The notes beneath the pieces were generated by a model. The model was given only the letters and a program-made list of their open reading frames with translations. It made no database searches and was not told where the DNA came from. This document shows positions 8,007 to 15,502 of a DNA stretch of 64,000 bases, piece by piece (positions within the stretch are counted from its first letter, which is position 1; each line of letters starts with the position of its first letter). The position numbers were made by a program, and so were the translations under genes. Location of the stretch: the NCBI GenBank assembly GCA_963722555.1, contig CAVRNQ010000006.1:248001-312000 (forward strand), in the 5' to 3' direction. The DNA is from Bog-366 sp963722555. Lineage in GTDB: Bacteria > Acidobacteriota > Terriglobia > UBA7540.

Positions 8007-9557
8007 TTACGCCGCCGACTGCCCAGCTAATTGAGGGTCGGTGTGCGGGGGCATGACGTTGGCGACAAGCGGCTTGTTCAAGCTCTCGCAGTGCGACACG
8101 GACTCGTCCTTGCTGTCGAACACTTCATCGGGGAGCCTGTCTCCATCCCGGATGACGGCGAAGTCCACGATGTCACCCTTGATACGCTTCTTCACCCGAA
8201 ACGGCGCTGCGACGGCTGCCATCAGCTTGCCGGGAGGCAACTGACCAGGCTGGGCATTTGTGATTTCTTCAGCCTCGCCCATCCCCAGCTCGGGTTCGTA
8301 CTCATATTTGCCCTTCTCATTCAAGACAAAGTTGTCCAGCCTGCGGTCATGGTGACTGGGGGCGGCGCCCAAGATTTTGTGTTTGCGCTCTTCTTCCTCA
8401 GGGCTCAGGGCAGGCGGACAGACCGTGACCTTGGGCGACGCTGTGCGCTTCCGGGCTTTCTCACCTCTCCCATGCCTCGGGGTTGGCGTTGCGGCAGGCT
8501 GCTGGGCATCCTGGCTTGCCATGCCCTGGGGACCAGCCTCCTGGGGGGCGGCTGGCGTGGCTGCCTGGGACTCAACCTTTGCGTGCTTCTTCCTCTGGTA
8601 GTAATCCCTCTGAGCCTTCGTCTTCCGGAGCCGATACTCCTTCGAGCCCTTTTCGGGCGGCGTGCTCTCCTTTCCCTCTGTCCCCGCGGCGAACCTCTGA
8701 ACATGTTCAGAGGTTCCGTTGGTCGGCGGGTTGCAGGCTGCGCTTCCCAACGGCTGGTCGTTCTTCTTGGCAAGTCGCCTGTCCCGCTTCCTCTTTTCCT
8801 CCTCCGCCGCCTCTGCCGGGACCTTCGCAACCTGGGGCGCTGGCTTGTGCAGCCGCATCTTGTTCACAAGCTGCTTTGCCTCGGCCCTGTCGCCCTCATC
8901 CGCTGCCGATGAGGACATCCGGGTGATGAAGCTGAGCACTTCAGTGAAGAGGTCCGGGGAAATGGGCATCAATGGCGTCGGCTCATACTCTGCCGCTGCC
9001 AGAATCTGCTTCTCGACCTCGCCTTCGGGATTCCGGTTGGCCAGCTCCATCGCTGCGGTTGCGATGAACTCATACCTCCTTTGCGCCGTGGGGTCCCCGG
9101 TCCGGCGCCCCTGGGGGCGCCCTGCCCCTTCGCCCTCTTTCGGCTCGGGGTCGTCGATGTTTTCGCCTTCGTCAGTGAGCAGCCCATTGGCCTTGGCGAA
9201 TGCCTTCAGCTTGCGGTCGGCGTGCTGGAGGCTGTAGGCCACGCATTTGCTGGCGAATGTGGCCCAGTCGGGAGCGCCAAAGTTCCTCTCGTTCTCGTCG
9301 GGCGTCCTGTCCTTGGCGCCATCAACATCCGTGCGGTAGCCCGGGTTGAGGAGGCGCTGCTTCACCTCGTAGTAAAAGGCGATGTTCTGTTGAAACTCAC
9401 GCTGCGCCCCGTCGCGCTCCTTCTTCGCCTCCAGGTCGTGGGCAAGGGCGTTGCCGACGTGCTGGGCGATGCGCTCGGTTGGGACCCTTATTGCAGCCCC
9501 AAGCTCCGCTGAGGACATCGCAATCGCCTTCAGATACAGCTGTTCCTGAGGGGACAT
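8007..9557 (-). CDS. large hypothetical element protein, 5' end removed by IS630 insertion
   Basis: 516 residues remain downstream of the insertion element. The N-terminal part (to about 110) is helical (YLKAIAMSSAELGAAIRVPT, later FAAPDW-like and CVAYSLQHADRKLKAF). The middle is charged and the 250-400 part is Lys/Glu/Pro-rich; the C-terminal 80 residues look folded (FRVKKRIKGDIVDFAVIRDG). No catalytic motif is recognised. AGGAAG before the ATG at 9557 could still support translation. Joining across the insertion adds 26 codons in the same frame from an ATG at 10755 with a good GGGAGGA site, so the original protein was about 542 residues. A 26-base palindrome lies within it (8691-8716). Confidence 0.55.
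   Translation of the reverse strand: MSPQEQLYLKAIAMSSAELGAAIRVPTERIAQHVGNALAHDLEAKKERDGAQREFQQNIAFYYEVKQRLLNPGYRTDVDGAKDRTPDENERNFGAPDWATFASKCVAYSLQHADRKLKAFAKANGLLTDEGENIDDPEPKEGEGAGRPQGRRTGDPTAQRRYEFIATAAMELANRNPEGEVEKQILAAAEYEPTPLMPISPDLFTEVLSFITRMSSSAADEGDRAEAKQLVNKMRLHKPAPQVAKVPAEAAEEEKRKRDRRLAKKNDQPLGSAACNPPTNGTSEHVQRFAAGTEGKESTPPEKGSKEYRLRKTKAQRDYYQRKKHAKVESQAATPAAPQEAGPQGMASQDAQQPAATPTPRHGRGEKARKRTASPKVTVCPPALSPEEEERKHKILGAAPSHHDRRLDNFVLNEKGKYEYEPELGMGEAEEITNAQPGQLPPGKLMAAVAAPFRVKKRIKGDIVDFAVIRDGDRLPDEVFDSKDESVSHCESLNKPLVANVMPPHTDPQLAGQSAA
8691..8716. repeat. perfect 26-base palindrome inside a coding region
   Basis: GAACCTCTGAACA is followed immediately by its exact reverse complement. 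Being inside codons, such perfect symmetry is unexpected. It could be a protein-binding operator, an inversion or recombination site, or an RNA hairpin. Confidence 0.5.
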
Positions 9558-9567
9558 TTTCTTCCTA

Positions 9568-10685
9568 GTACTTACTTGACTTAATAAGCGAACTTATTGT
9601 AGGCTTTCCGGCATGAGCCGAAAAGCCGTGGACATTACCTTGACGGTCAGCGAACGAGAGCAACTGGAACGTTGGAGCCGAGGACATCAGACACCCCGAT
9701 CCTTGGCCGAGCGCGCCCAGATCATTCTGATGGCCTCCCAAGGCCTCCGCAACGATGCCATCGGGGAACAGTTGGGGTACCGCCGGGCGCGCGTCTGTAA
9801 GTGGCGGCGACGTTTTGCCGAAGGGCGTTGTGAGGGGTTGTCCGATGCGCCTCGTCCCGGGCAGCCGGTTAAGTACGGGGCCGAGGAGGAACAGCGTCTG
9901 TTGGCGCAACTGGACAGCCCGCCGCCGCGGGGTTATGCCGCCTGGAATGGTCGGCTGCTGGCCCAAGCTTTGGGGGTGCCGGCCGATTGGGTTTGGGCAA
10001 CCCTGCGGCGTCACCGCATCAGCTTGCAGCGACGGCGCTCCTGGTGCATCTCCACCGGATCCGGAGTTTGCCCGCAAGGCGGCCGATATCGTGGGGCTTT
10101 ACTTGCATCCGCCCGAGAACGCCGTGGTGTTGAGCGTCGATGAGAAACCGCATATTCAAGCGCTGGAGCGAGCACAGGGTTGGCTGCGGCTGCCCGACGG
10201 GAAGGCGCTCACGGGGTTCAATCACGAGTACAAACGGCACGGCACCTCCACCCTCTTCGCCGCCCTGGAGGTGGCCAGCGGGCAGGTGAAGGCAGGGCAT
10301 TTTCAACGCCGTCGGCGTCGGGATTTCTTGGCCTTCATGAACGAAGTGGTGGCGGCCTACCCGCAGCGCGAGTTGCATGTGATCGTGGACAACCTCAATA
10401 TTCATAAACCTAAACGGGACCGCTGGCTGCGGCAACATCCGCAGGTGCATCTGCACTTCACCCCCACCCACGCTTCTTGGCTCAACCAAGTGGAAGTCTG
10501 GTTCAGCCTGTTGGCCCGGCAGGCGCTGCGCGGGGCCAGTTTTACCAGCGTGCAACAACTGCGGGAGGCCATCGATGCTTTCATCGCCGTGCACAACCCG
10601 CAGGCCGCCCCCTTCGAGTGGACAAAGCGCGAAGTCCGGTCGGTTGAACCTAAACATAAATACGCGTACTTAAACAAGTAAGTAC
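9568..10685 (+). mobile_element. IS630-family insertion sequence (1118 bp)
   Basis: Both ends read GTACTTACTTG inward (9568-9578 and the complement at 10675-10685), and the similarity continues imperfectly. A TA dinucleotide flanks each side (9566-9567 and 10686-10687), as IS630/Tc1-type elements duplicate TA. The interior codes for a DDE transposase. Removing the element and one TA restores an uninterrupted minus-strand reading frame. Confidence 0.88.
9613..10681 (+). CDS. IS630-family transposase, split by a +1 frame change near 10057
   Basis: The first frame (9613 to about 10056) encodes the HTH part: LTVSEREQLERWSRGHQTPR and GEQLGYRRARVCKWRRRFAE. The second frame resumes with DPEFARKAADIVGLYL and carries the DDE catalytic residues: D in VLSVDEKP, D in HVIVDNLNIH and E in SWLNQVEVWF. 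The frames join cleanly if one G is dropped at ACCGGATCC (10055-10063), so this is a one-base insertion or a +1 frameshift site. Many IS630 members use programmed shifting, but usually -1, so loss of function is as likely. Together about 355 residues, normal for the family. Confidence 0.8.
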
Positions 10686-10687
10686 TA

Positions 10688-10755
10688 GTGATAGACTGCG
10701 ACTTTCCGACCGTTGCTGCTACGCTCTCCGCAGCCGCCTCTTTTCTCGTGGCCAT
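10688..10755 (-). pseudogene. severed 5' end of the 8007-9557 gene
   Basis: An ATG at 10755 with GGGAGGA upstream opens MATRKEAAAESVAATVGK. After 22 codons the IS630 element interrupts it. 68 bases here, plus TA, plus eight bases to the ATG at 9557 make exactly 26 codons in the same frame. Confidence 0.65.
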
Positions 10756-10779
10756 ATGTTTCCTCCCATATCTAATTTG

Positions 10780-10800
10780 GGGGGGCGCCGAACGCCCCCC
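10780..10800 (-). promoter_or_regulatory. GC hairpin in the leader of the split gene
   Basis: GGGGGGCG and CGCCCCCC flank a five-base loop, 25-45 bases upstream of the ATG at 10755. There is no T run, so it is not a standard terminator. It may shape the leader RNA or be a protein site. Confidence 0.35.
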
Positions 10801-10968
10801 TATGACGGTGAATACTGCCTAGAGGCTCGCCCGGAAGGGCGCTTTAAAAAAAATGGCTCTTGGTTCGAAAATCGCCGAAAACCTTAACAAGTGATTGAAG
10901 GGGCTGGAGATATCCCTAGCAAGGGGGCGGGGGGATCAGCGGGTCGATGGCGCAGCGTGCCTTTGAGA

Positions 10969-11040
10969 GGGCCAGTCTATGGGGAAGGGCCAGCCTTCAG
11001 GAAGTGGCCAGCCTTCGCGGAAGGGCCAGTTTCGATGTGT
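10969..11040. repeat. four 18-base tandem repeats with GGCCAG core
   Basis: GGGCCAG or TGGCCAG begins at 10969, 10987, 11005 and 11023, exactly 18 bases apart, each followed by a variable CTTC/GGAA filler. A related pair (GGAAGCATGGCCAG) is found at 12381-12410. They flank the 11440-12264 gene. Candidate iterons, operator or partition site. Confidence 0.5.
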
Positions 11041-11067
11041 CCAGCCCCGAGAAGTGTGTTGCCTGGT

Positions 11068-11322
11068 CTAATTCTCCTTGCTGGGCAACAACCATTCATC
11101 CTTGTTGAGCTGCAAGCATTCCTGGACGGATCCCACCACTTCCTGAACGCGCAGAAGCATCGCACGCTGCAAGGCATCATGCCAGGGATTGTAGAAGCTG
11201 TCCTTCAGGCGTTTCTCTGGCGGAACCTGACTCCCTCCGATCCCATCCGGGCAGCCATCCGGACGGCAACCCCCTGCGGATGGATCTGAAATCTTTATCT
11301 TTGCGCCCCTACCGGTCCCTCA
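11068..11322 (-). pseudogene. open frame without start codon, C-terminal gene fragment
   Basis: About 84 open codons ending in TAG encode a coherent tail: VPPEKRLKDSFYNPWHDALQ, then RAMLLRVQEVVGSVQECLQL and NKDEWLLPSKEN. No ATG, GTG or TTG stands near its beginning, where a TGA closes the frame. It is probably the 3' remnant of a lost gene. Antisense frames over it look like noise. Confidence 0.3.
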
Positions 11323-11439
11323 TCTTCCCCTCGATTTCCAGTATTTAGCCATATGTGGCTAAGGACGCCTGACGGAAGGCCAGCATAAAGGACTGGTTAG
11401 CACGACGAAAGGAATAACGAAACTTGAAGGAGTAACGAT

Positions 11440-12264
11440 ATGGACGCAATTGAGACCGCACGAACCGAAATCGCCGCCGCGTGGGAACGGTGCCGTGACT
11501 CCGAACGCTACGGCATGGAGTTTGGCAAGGTTTGCTACGAATGGCGGGAGAAGTTTACCGCGCAGGGGAAGAAGGGCAAGGGACTTCGTGCAATCTTGCA
11601 CCAAGTGAATATCCCTGTTCGAACCGCGTATTGGTGGATAGACCGTTACGAAGTGGAAGCGGGGTTGAAGCCACCGCGTGCCAAAACACCCGACTTCCGT
11701 TACGCCACTTCCCCGAATGGACACACTACCTGGGAGTTGAAGAGTTGGTTGCAAAAAAGTATCCGCCGTGGGCTGGAAGAAGACGCGCTGTATGCGGCAG
11801 TCGAGTTGGATTTGACGGGGTTCCCAGGTGCGGTGTGGGAGACACTGCACCATTCGGCGTCGGAAGATATTGGTCTTGCCGACCCCATTGTATGTGTCGT
11901 CGTCGGGACGCTTCATGGGCTTTGGAAGCACGCTCACGGTGTTAAAGAGACCGCAAGTGAAGATGGCGCAGCCGAACGACTGTACTTGGTACACGCGGTA
12001 CTCGCGTGCGTCCACGCGAAGAAGAGTCGTCTCGTGGATAACGCCTTGACGGTTGCTTATGGAGACCACTCGAAACGCGAAGTACCCAGTTGGGCGCACG
12101 ATAAGCATACCGACCAGGGTAAGAAACTTGGTCACCGCTTTGCACACTTCTTCGACGAGGCAGCGCTACTTGCTGATAAAGATGGAAGCCTACATAAACC
12201 GAACGATGCATACGCGGAGAAAGCACGGGCAATTTGCATTGCTAAGGAAGGACAGACGCGATGA
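11440..12264 (+). CDS. fusion of an HTH-like domain with a RarA/MgsA C-terminal-like domain
   Basis: A 274-residue protein with GAAGGAGTAACG before the ATG. Residues 15-75 (YGMEFGKVCYEWREKFTAQG, then IPVRTAYWWIDRYE) resemble the small phage/plasmid DUF3102-like HTH module. Residues about 110-260 hold SASEDIGLADP, which is the signature of the C-terminal domain of RarA/MgsA AAA+ clamp-loader-like ATPases, followed by KLGHRFAHFFDEAAL. The ATPase part (Walker A and B) is absent. The protein may pair with a host clamp-loader-type ATPase or with DNA at the origin; that is inference. Its codon use is less GC-rich than that of its neighbours, suggesting separate origin. The next ORF starts within its stop (ATGA). 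Confidence 0.6.
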   Translation: MDAIETARTEIAAAWERCRDSERYGMEFGKVCYEWREKFTAQGKKGKGLRAILHQVNIPVRTAYWWIDRYEVEAGLKPPRAKTPDFRYATSPNGHTTWELKSWLQKSIRRGLEEDALYAAVELDLTGFPGAVWETLHHSASEDIGLADPIVCVVVGTLHGLWKHAHGVKETASEDGAAERLYLVHAVLACVHAKKSRLVDNALTVAYGDHSKREVPSWAHDKHTDQGKKLGHRFAHFFDEAALLADKDGSLHKPNDAYAEKARAICIAKEGQTR

Positions 12265-12368
12265 AAAAGCTTACCCTGGCCTTGACCTTGGGGAGTCCCG
12301 TGGCTGCGGCGCTGGCCAGGGTCACCCAAATCGTCGAAAAAAAACCAACCACGCGCTCGGTCGGATAG
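12261..12368 (+). CDS. very small ORF coupled to the RarA-like gene
   Basis: 35 residues, MKKLTLALTLGSPVAAALAR at the start. Its ATG overlaps the preceding TGA (ATGA), the junction style used elsewhere in this arm. The hydrophobic start resembles a short signal or membrane segment. Too short to be certain. Confidence 0.3.
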   Translation: MKKLTLALTLGSPVAAALARVTQIVEKKPTTRSVG

Positions 12369-12700
12369 TTTCATTTGCAGGGAAGCATGGCCAGGGGGAA
12401 GCATGGCCAGTGCGGACGTATGAAGGACCTGACATTTCGTGCTCGCGCCCCCCTCAGGGTTCCGATCAGGTGGCCATGCCGTGAGCTCGGGCGACGCTGG
12501 CCTTATGCAGGAGATCTCTGTTTTGCCCTGGCCTCCCAGCACCGCTCGGACGGCATGCAAGGCGTCTTCGGCCAGGACGGGCAGCCTGTCGCCGCACTGC
12601 TCCGGCGCATTCGCAAACTGCGCCAAGATGTTTTCCCAGTCAGGCTCGGGGTTCAAGGTGATTACCATGGCATACCACTGACAAATAGGAGGATGCCATC
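12369..12700. other. no supported gene; two GGCCAG repeats
   Basis: Contains two copies of GGAAGCATGGCCAG 16 bases apart (12381-12410), related to the 10969 array. A minus-strand frame starting MVITLNPEPDWENILAQFAN at 12668 looks protein-like for 60 residues but has no ribosome binding site. Confidence 0.35.
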
Positions 12701-12885
12701 ATGCCTTACGCTGACCCCGCCACAAAGCTGATGTCCACAACTGGTATCTCCGACACAAGGAACTGACCAACGCCAGGGTCCGCGCCCGGAAGAAGGCCCT
12801 CTGGGCGGAGTTGCGGCAGCTACGCACGTCGCCCCGGTCCACGCTTTCGACGGCTGCGGACACTGACTGGGGGGCAGGATTCTGA
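12701..12885 (+). pseudogene. small phage-type ORF with a -1 frame change
   Basis: AGGAGG lies eight bases before an ATG encoding MPYADPAT. Shifting -1 at about 12724 the reading continues KADVHNWYLRHKELTNARVR and then ARKKALWAELRQLR to a TGA at 12885. MPYADP followed by W-Y-L-R-H-K is the usual start of small phage proteins near HNH genes. The unshifted frame stops after 21 codons. Mutation, base error or programmed frameshift at CACAAAG are all possible. The next gene starts at the TGATG. Confidence 0.5.
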
Positions 12886-13076
12886 TGGCCTGCTTCGGAT
12901 TCTGCGGTCGCAGGGCCAGAGCTGACTGGAAGTGGCTGGTACAGGACTGCGCAAGCCACGACGACGCGCAGAACGAGGTCTTCTTCGCAGCACTTGAACG
13001 TTGGAGGACATTATGGGGAGGCGAACCAAGAAGGGGCCATGATATGCAACGTGATGAGGTCAGCACGACATATTGA
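12885..13076 (+). CDS. small hypothetical protein coupled by TGATG
   Basis: 63 residues, MACFGFCGRRARADWKWLVQ then DCASHDDAQNEVFFAALERW. The ATG overlaps the stop of the shifted upstream frame, which supports both. The C-terminus runs into a 17-base repeat. Function unknown. Confidence 0.45.
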   Translation: MACFGFCGRRARADWKWLVQDCASHDDAQNEVFFAALERWRTLWGGEPRRGHDMQRDEVSTTY

Positions 13077-13139
13077 CTTAAAGCACCGCTAAGGCCAGCA
13101 ATGACATGAAATCCATAAGCGTTGAGGTCAGCACGACAT
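13055..13139. repeat. 17-base direct repeat, two copies
   Basis: TGAGGTCAGCACGACAT occurs identically at 13055-13071 and 13123-13139, 68 bases apart, upstream of the methyltransferase. Possible operator pair or recombination scar. Confidence 0.5.
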
Positions 13140-13337
13140 TTCTCCCGAAACACCCTCAAACTCGCCTGTAAAGCAATCTTAAACGACAAACACGCCAACT
13201 ATATTTGGCTTCTTTTCATACACGTGCGGACTTTCTTCATATGCGCACTCAGGTTTCGAAAAAACTTAGTATTTACGAATGGCAGCAGAGAGTACTGACC
13301 AGCCGCCTCTGAATCCGGGCGGCAGGAGGGAATGAAA

Positions 13338-14420
13338 ATGAGTGATTGCGATTTCAAGTCGGCAGGCGCGACGGGCTGGATTGCGGCACCGCTGGTCGCC
13401 GTAATCCTGGCGTCCGCCTTCGCCATCCCGCTACCGGACAAGTCGGTCCAGATGGTCGTCACGAGCCCGCCCTATCTTCGGTTGCGCCAGTATTCTGGAA
13501 ATCCCAGCGACGCCTTCGGGCAGGAGAAGACGGTCGCTGAGTATGTCGCCCACACCGTCGAGGTCCTGCGGGAAGTGAGGCGTGTGCTGAAGGACGACGG
13601 CGTGGTGTTCTGGAACATCTCTGACACCTACGACAGGGCGACCAAGAGCCTCTGCCTGGTTCCTGAGCTCGTCGCCGTGGCAGCCCGGAACGACGGCTGG
13701 ATGGTCAGGGACATCATTGTCTGGCAAAAACCCTCGCCCGTCCCGGAGAGCGTCAGGGACAGGTGCACGAGGTCGTATGAGGTCATTCTGATGCTCGCCA
13801 AGCAAAAACGCTACTTTTTCGACTGCGATGCGATAGCGGAGCCGTCCATATGCTTCCAGAGGCGCTTGTGCGGAGGCGGCATGCGCACCCCCAAGAAGGA
13901 GGGCGGGGCTCAGCGGCTCAGCCATGCCCCCGTGAAGAAGGCTGGCTGCAAATACGGGACGTTGAAGCTGGCTGAGGGGCAGGCGGGCAAGCAGATAGAG
14001 ATGAAGCCCACGCGCAACCGCCGCAATGTGTGGACCATCGCCGCGGAGCCGCACAAGGACGCGCACACCGCCCAGTTTCCGTCAGAATTGCCCCGCCTGT
14101 GCATTAAAGCTGGCAGCCGCCCTGGGGACTTGGTGCTCGACCCCTTCGCTGGCTCCGGCACGACGGGCATCGTGGCGAGGGAGCTTGGCAGGAACGCAGT
14201 GCTGCTGGACATCAGCTGCGACTACTGCCGGAAGATGAGGGAAAGGCTGGAAGGGAAGAAGCATGACGAAGCTGGCGCAGCGCAAATCGAGATTGATAGT
14301 GGAGACCCCCTGGGACATCCAGGGTCGCCCCTTGGTGGCGCAGATAGAGGCGTGGGGATTGTCCCTCCGCCTCAAGGGCTGCCAGCACCGGCTGGAGATT
14401 ACCTGGGCGCAAGCCTATAA
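13338..14420 (+). CDS. beta-class site-specific DNA methyltransferase
   Basis: 360 residues. The ATG at 13338 is preferred to 13332 because AGGAGGG is then seven bases away. Motif IV (TSPPY, about residue 43) comes before the AdoMet-binding motif I (DPFAGSGTTG, about residue 267), the beta order used by N4-cytosine and some N6-adenine methyltransferases. Between them lies a variable target-recognition region (about 170-245). No restriction endonuclease is adjacent, so it is an orphan that likely protects the element or marks its DNA. The last 50 codons overlap the 14263-14496 gene in another frame and have tail-like composition; the ancestral stop was probably lost. Confidence 0.85.
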   Translation: MSDCDFKSAGATGWIAAPLVAVILASAFAIPLPDKSVQMVVTSPPYLRLRQYSGNPSDAFGQEKTVAEYVAHTVEVLREVRRVLKDDGVVFWNISDTYDRATKSLCLVPELVAVAARNDGWMVRDIIVWQKPSPVPESVRDRCTRSYEVILMLAKQKRYFFDCDAIAEPSICFQRRLCGGGMRTPKKEGGAQRLSHAPVKKAGCKYGTLKLAEGQAGKQIEMKPTRNRRNVWTIAAEPHKDAHTAQFPSELPRLCIKAGSRPGDLVLDPFAGSGTTGIVARELGRNAVLLDISCDYCRKMRERLEGKKHDEAGAAQIEIDSGDPLGHPGSPLGGADRGVGIVPPPQGLPAPAGDYLGASL

Positions 14421-14496
14421 CCGTGCGGCGGCCATAGCCGCCGACAAGGAGAGGCAGGAGAGGAGAAACCAGAGTGTATCCGCACAGCGAGATTGA
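14263..14496 (+). CDS. small hypothetical protein overlapping the methyltransferase
   Basis: 77 residues, MTKLAQRKSRLIVETPWDIQ, then GRPLVAQIEAWGLSLRLKG. GGGAAG lies upstream of the ATG. It overlaps the methyltransferase tail by 158 bases in a different frame, and its own sequence looks the better folded of the two. Basic helical C-terminus. No family recognised. Confidence 0.5.
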   Translation: MTKLAQRKSRLIVETPWDIQGRPLVAQIEAWGLSLRLKGCQHRLEITWAQAYNRAAAIAADKERQERRNQSVSAQRD

Positions 14497-14680
14497 GAGG
14501 CTGAGGAGCGAGTTCCATGCGAGGGTCGTGGAGGACGTGAAGGATGGCCTCCTGACCTATGCGGAAATCGCCTACAAGTTTGGAATCAGCGCGGCAACCG
14601 TTTACCAGCTTGCCAGGAAATTTGGCTGCCGCCACCGGGCGGACATCGCCGCGCGGCGGCAAAAGGAGAGGACGACATGA
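14474..14680 (+). CDS. small helix-turn-helix protein, paralogue of 3939-4154
   Basis: 68 residues starting at a GTG with AGGAG eight bases upstream. GLLTYAEIAYKFGISAATVY followed by QLARKFGC is an HTH matching the left-arm protein. It overlaps the preceding gene by 23 bases, and its TGA shares bases with the next ATG (ATGA). Confidence 0.6.
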   Translation: MYPHSEIERLRSEFHARVVEDVKDGLLTYAEIAYKFGISAATVYQLARKFGCRHRADIAARRQKERTT

Positions 14681-15017
14681 GCCTATGCTTTGAAGCGACC
14701 GGAAACCACCGACCGCATGGCAGGGGAATCCAAGCGGCTCATAGCCACAGAGAAAGCCATGGTAGCGACACACGAGCGGTTCGAGAAGGAGGTGGCTTCC
14801 AAGAGAGAGGCATACCGCCTGTATATGGATGAAGCGGCAGGCGCTCGGGAACAGAAGATATGGGACCCTGCTCAGGACCTTCGTGGAAGGCCAGGCCGCC
14901 TATCTGAAGGCGAGCGCCGAATACGCCCGCCAGGGCCTGAACATCAACCCGAGGAGCGCGCTTCCCGCGCCCCTCCCGACCGCCCCCGAGAGGGCAGAAA
15001 GAAGGAGAAAACCATGA
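14677..15017 (+). pseudogene. coupled small gene broken by two frame changes
   Basis: The ATG at 14677 overlaps the previous stop, but its frame soon loses sense. From 14690 the next frame reads RLIATEKAMVATHERFEKEV and AYRLYMDEAAGAREQ. By about 14850 sense passes to the third frame (TLLRTFVEGQAAYLKASAEY, then ARQGLNINPRSALPAP), which ends at a TGA overlapping the ATG at 15014. Two +1 changes restore one protein of about 113 residues. The middle frame is open all the way into the next gene, mimicking a 270-residue fusion. Confidence 0.45.
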
Positions 15018-15502
15018 TTAAGAAGTGCATAGTGCAGGGCTGCGAGAACATGGCGGAAGACACGCACAACGGAATCACCACCGCCCCGTTCTGCGACCAC
15101 CACCTGGAGACGGAGTGCATCCAGTCCGAGGACGGCGAGATTTGGTGGGACACGGGCAGGTCGTCCGACCTCTGGCCCCTGCTTTGTGAGCACCGGGGGG
15201 AAGACGGCGAGCGGGACTGCGAAAACTCGCCCACGCACGTCGTCCCCAACATCTTTGAGGGCATCCCCCCCTTCGTGTTCTGCTCGGAGCACTACCGCAG
15301 CCGCCCCGCCTGTAGCGAGTGCGGGAACACGGACGTAGTCTCGGCTGTCGACACCGACAGTTGGACGCAATGGTTCTGTGCCGAGGACACGGAAGCCCAT
15401 CGCAAATGGCTGCGTGACTGGGCGGCAAAGCCCAAAGAAGAGCGAGACCGGGTAGCTCGGGAACACCGCGCCGCCAATCCCGACCCCATCCCTGCACCTT
15501 AG
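15014..15502 (+). CDS. zinc-module protein of the MIKKCI family
   Basis: 162 residues with AAGGAG six bases before the ATG. MIKKCIVQGCENMAEDTHNG, then APFCDHHLETECI, LLCEHRGEDGERDCEN, FVFCSEHYRSRPACSECGN and WFCAEDTEAH give paired C-x2-C/H and C-x2-E-H modules, probably several small zinc knuckles. It is paralogous to the protein at 5114-5542. It closes the coupled right-arm gene string. Role unknown; binding of nucleic acid or protein is plausible. Confidence 0.6.
   Translation: MIKKCIVQGCENMAEDTHNGITTAPFCDHHLETECIQSEDGEIWWDTGRSSDLWPLLCEHRGEDGERDCENSPTHVVPNIFEGIPPFVFCSEHYRSRPACSECGNTDVVSAVDTDSWTQWFCAEDTEAHRKWLRDWAAKPKEERDRVAREHRAANPDPIPAP

Noticed and set aside
8691..8716. LexA/SOS box
   Set aside because: GAACATGTTC has a two-base spacer rather than the four of GAACN4GTTC, and it lies deep inside a gene.
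8031..8912. 293-codon plus-strand frame
   Set aside because: Antisense to the large unknown gene at 8007-9557, which has the ribosome binding site and better composition.
10969..11040. possible CRISPR array
   Set aside because: Unit of 18 bases with no conserved repeat separated by unique spacers, and no cas genes anywhere in the window.
12132..12668. 178-codon minus-strand frame with a protein-like start
   Set aside because: First 60 residues look plausible, but there is no Shine-Dalgarno and it runs under the well-supported 11440-12264 gene.
14690..15502. single 270-residue fusion protein
   Set aside because: The ATG at 15014 has its own ribosome binding site and ATGA coupling to a third frame; the apparent fusion results from frame changes upstream.
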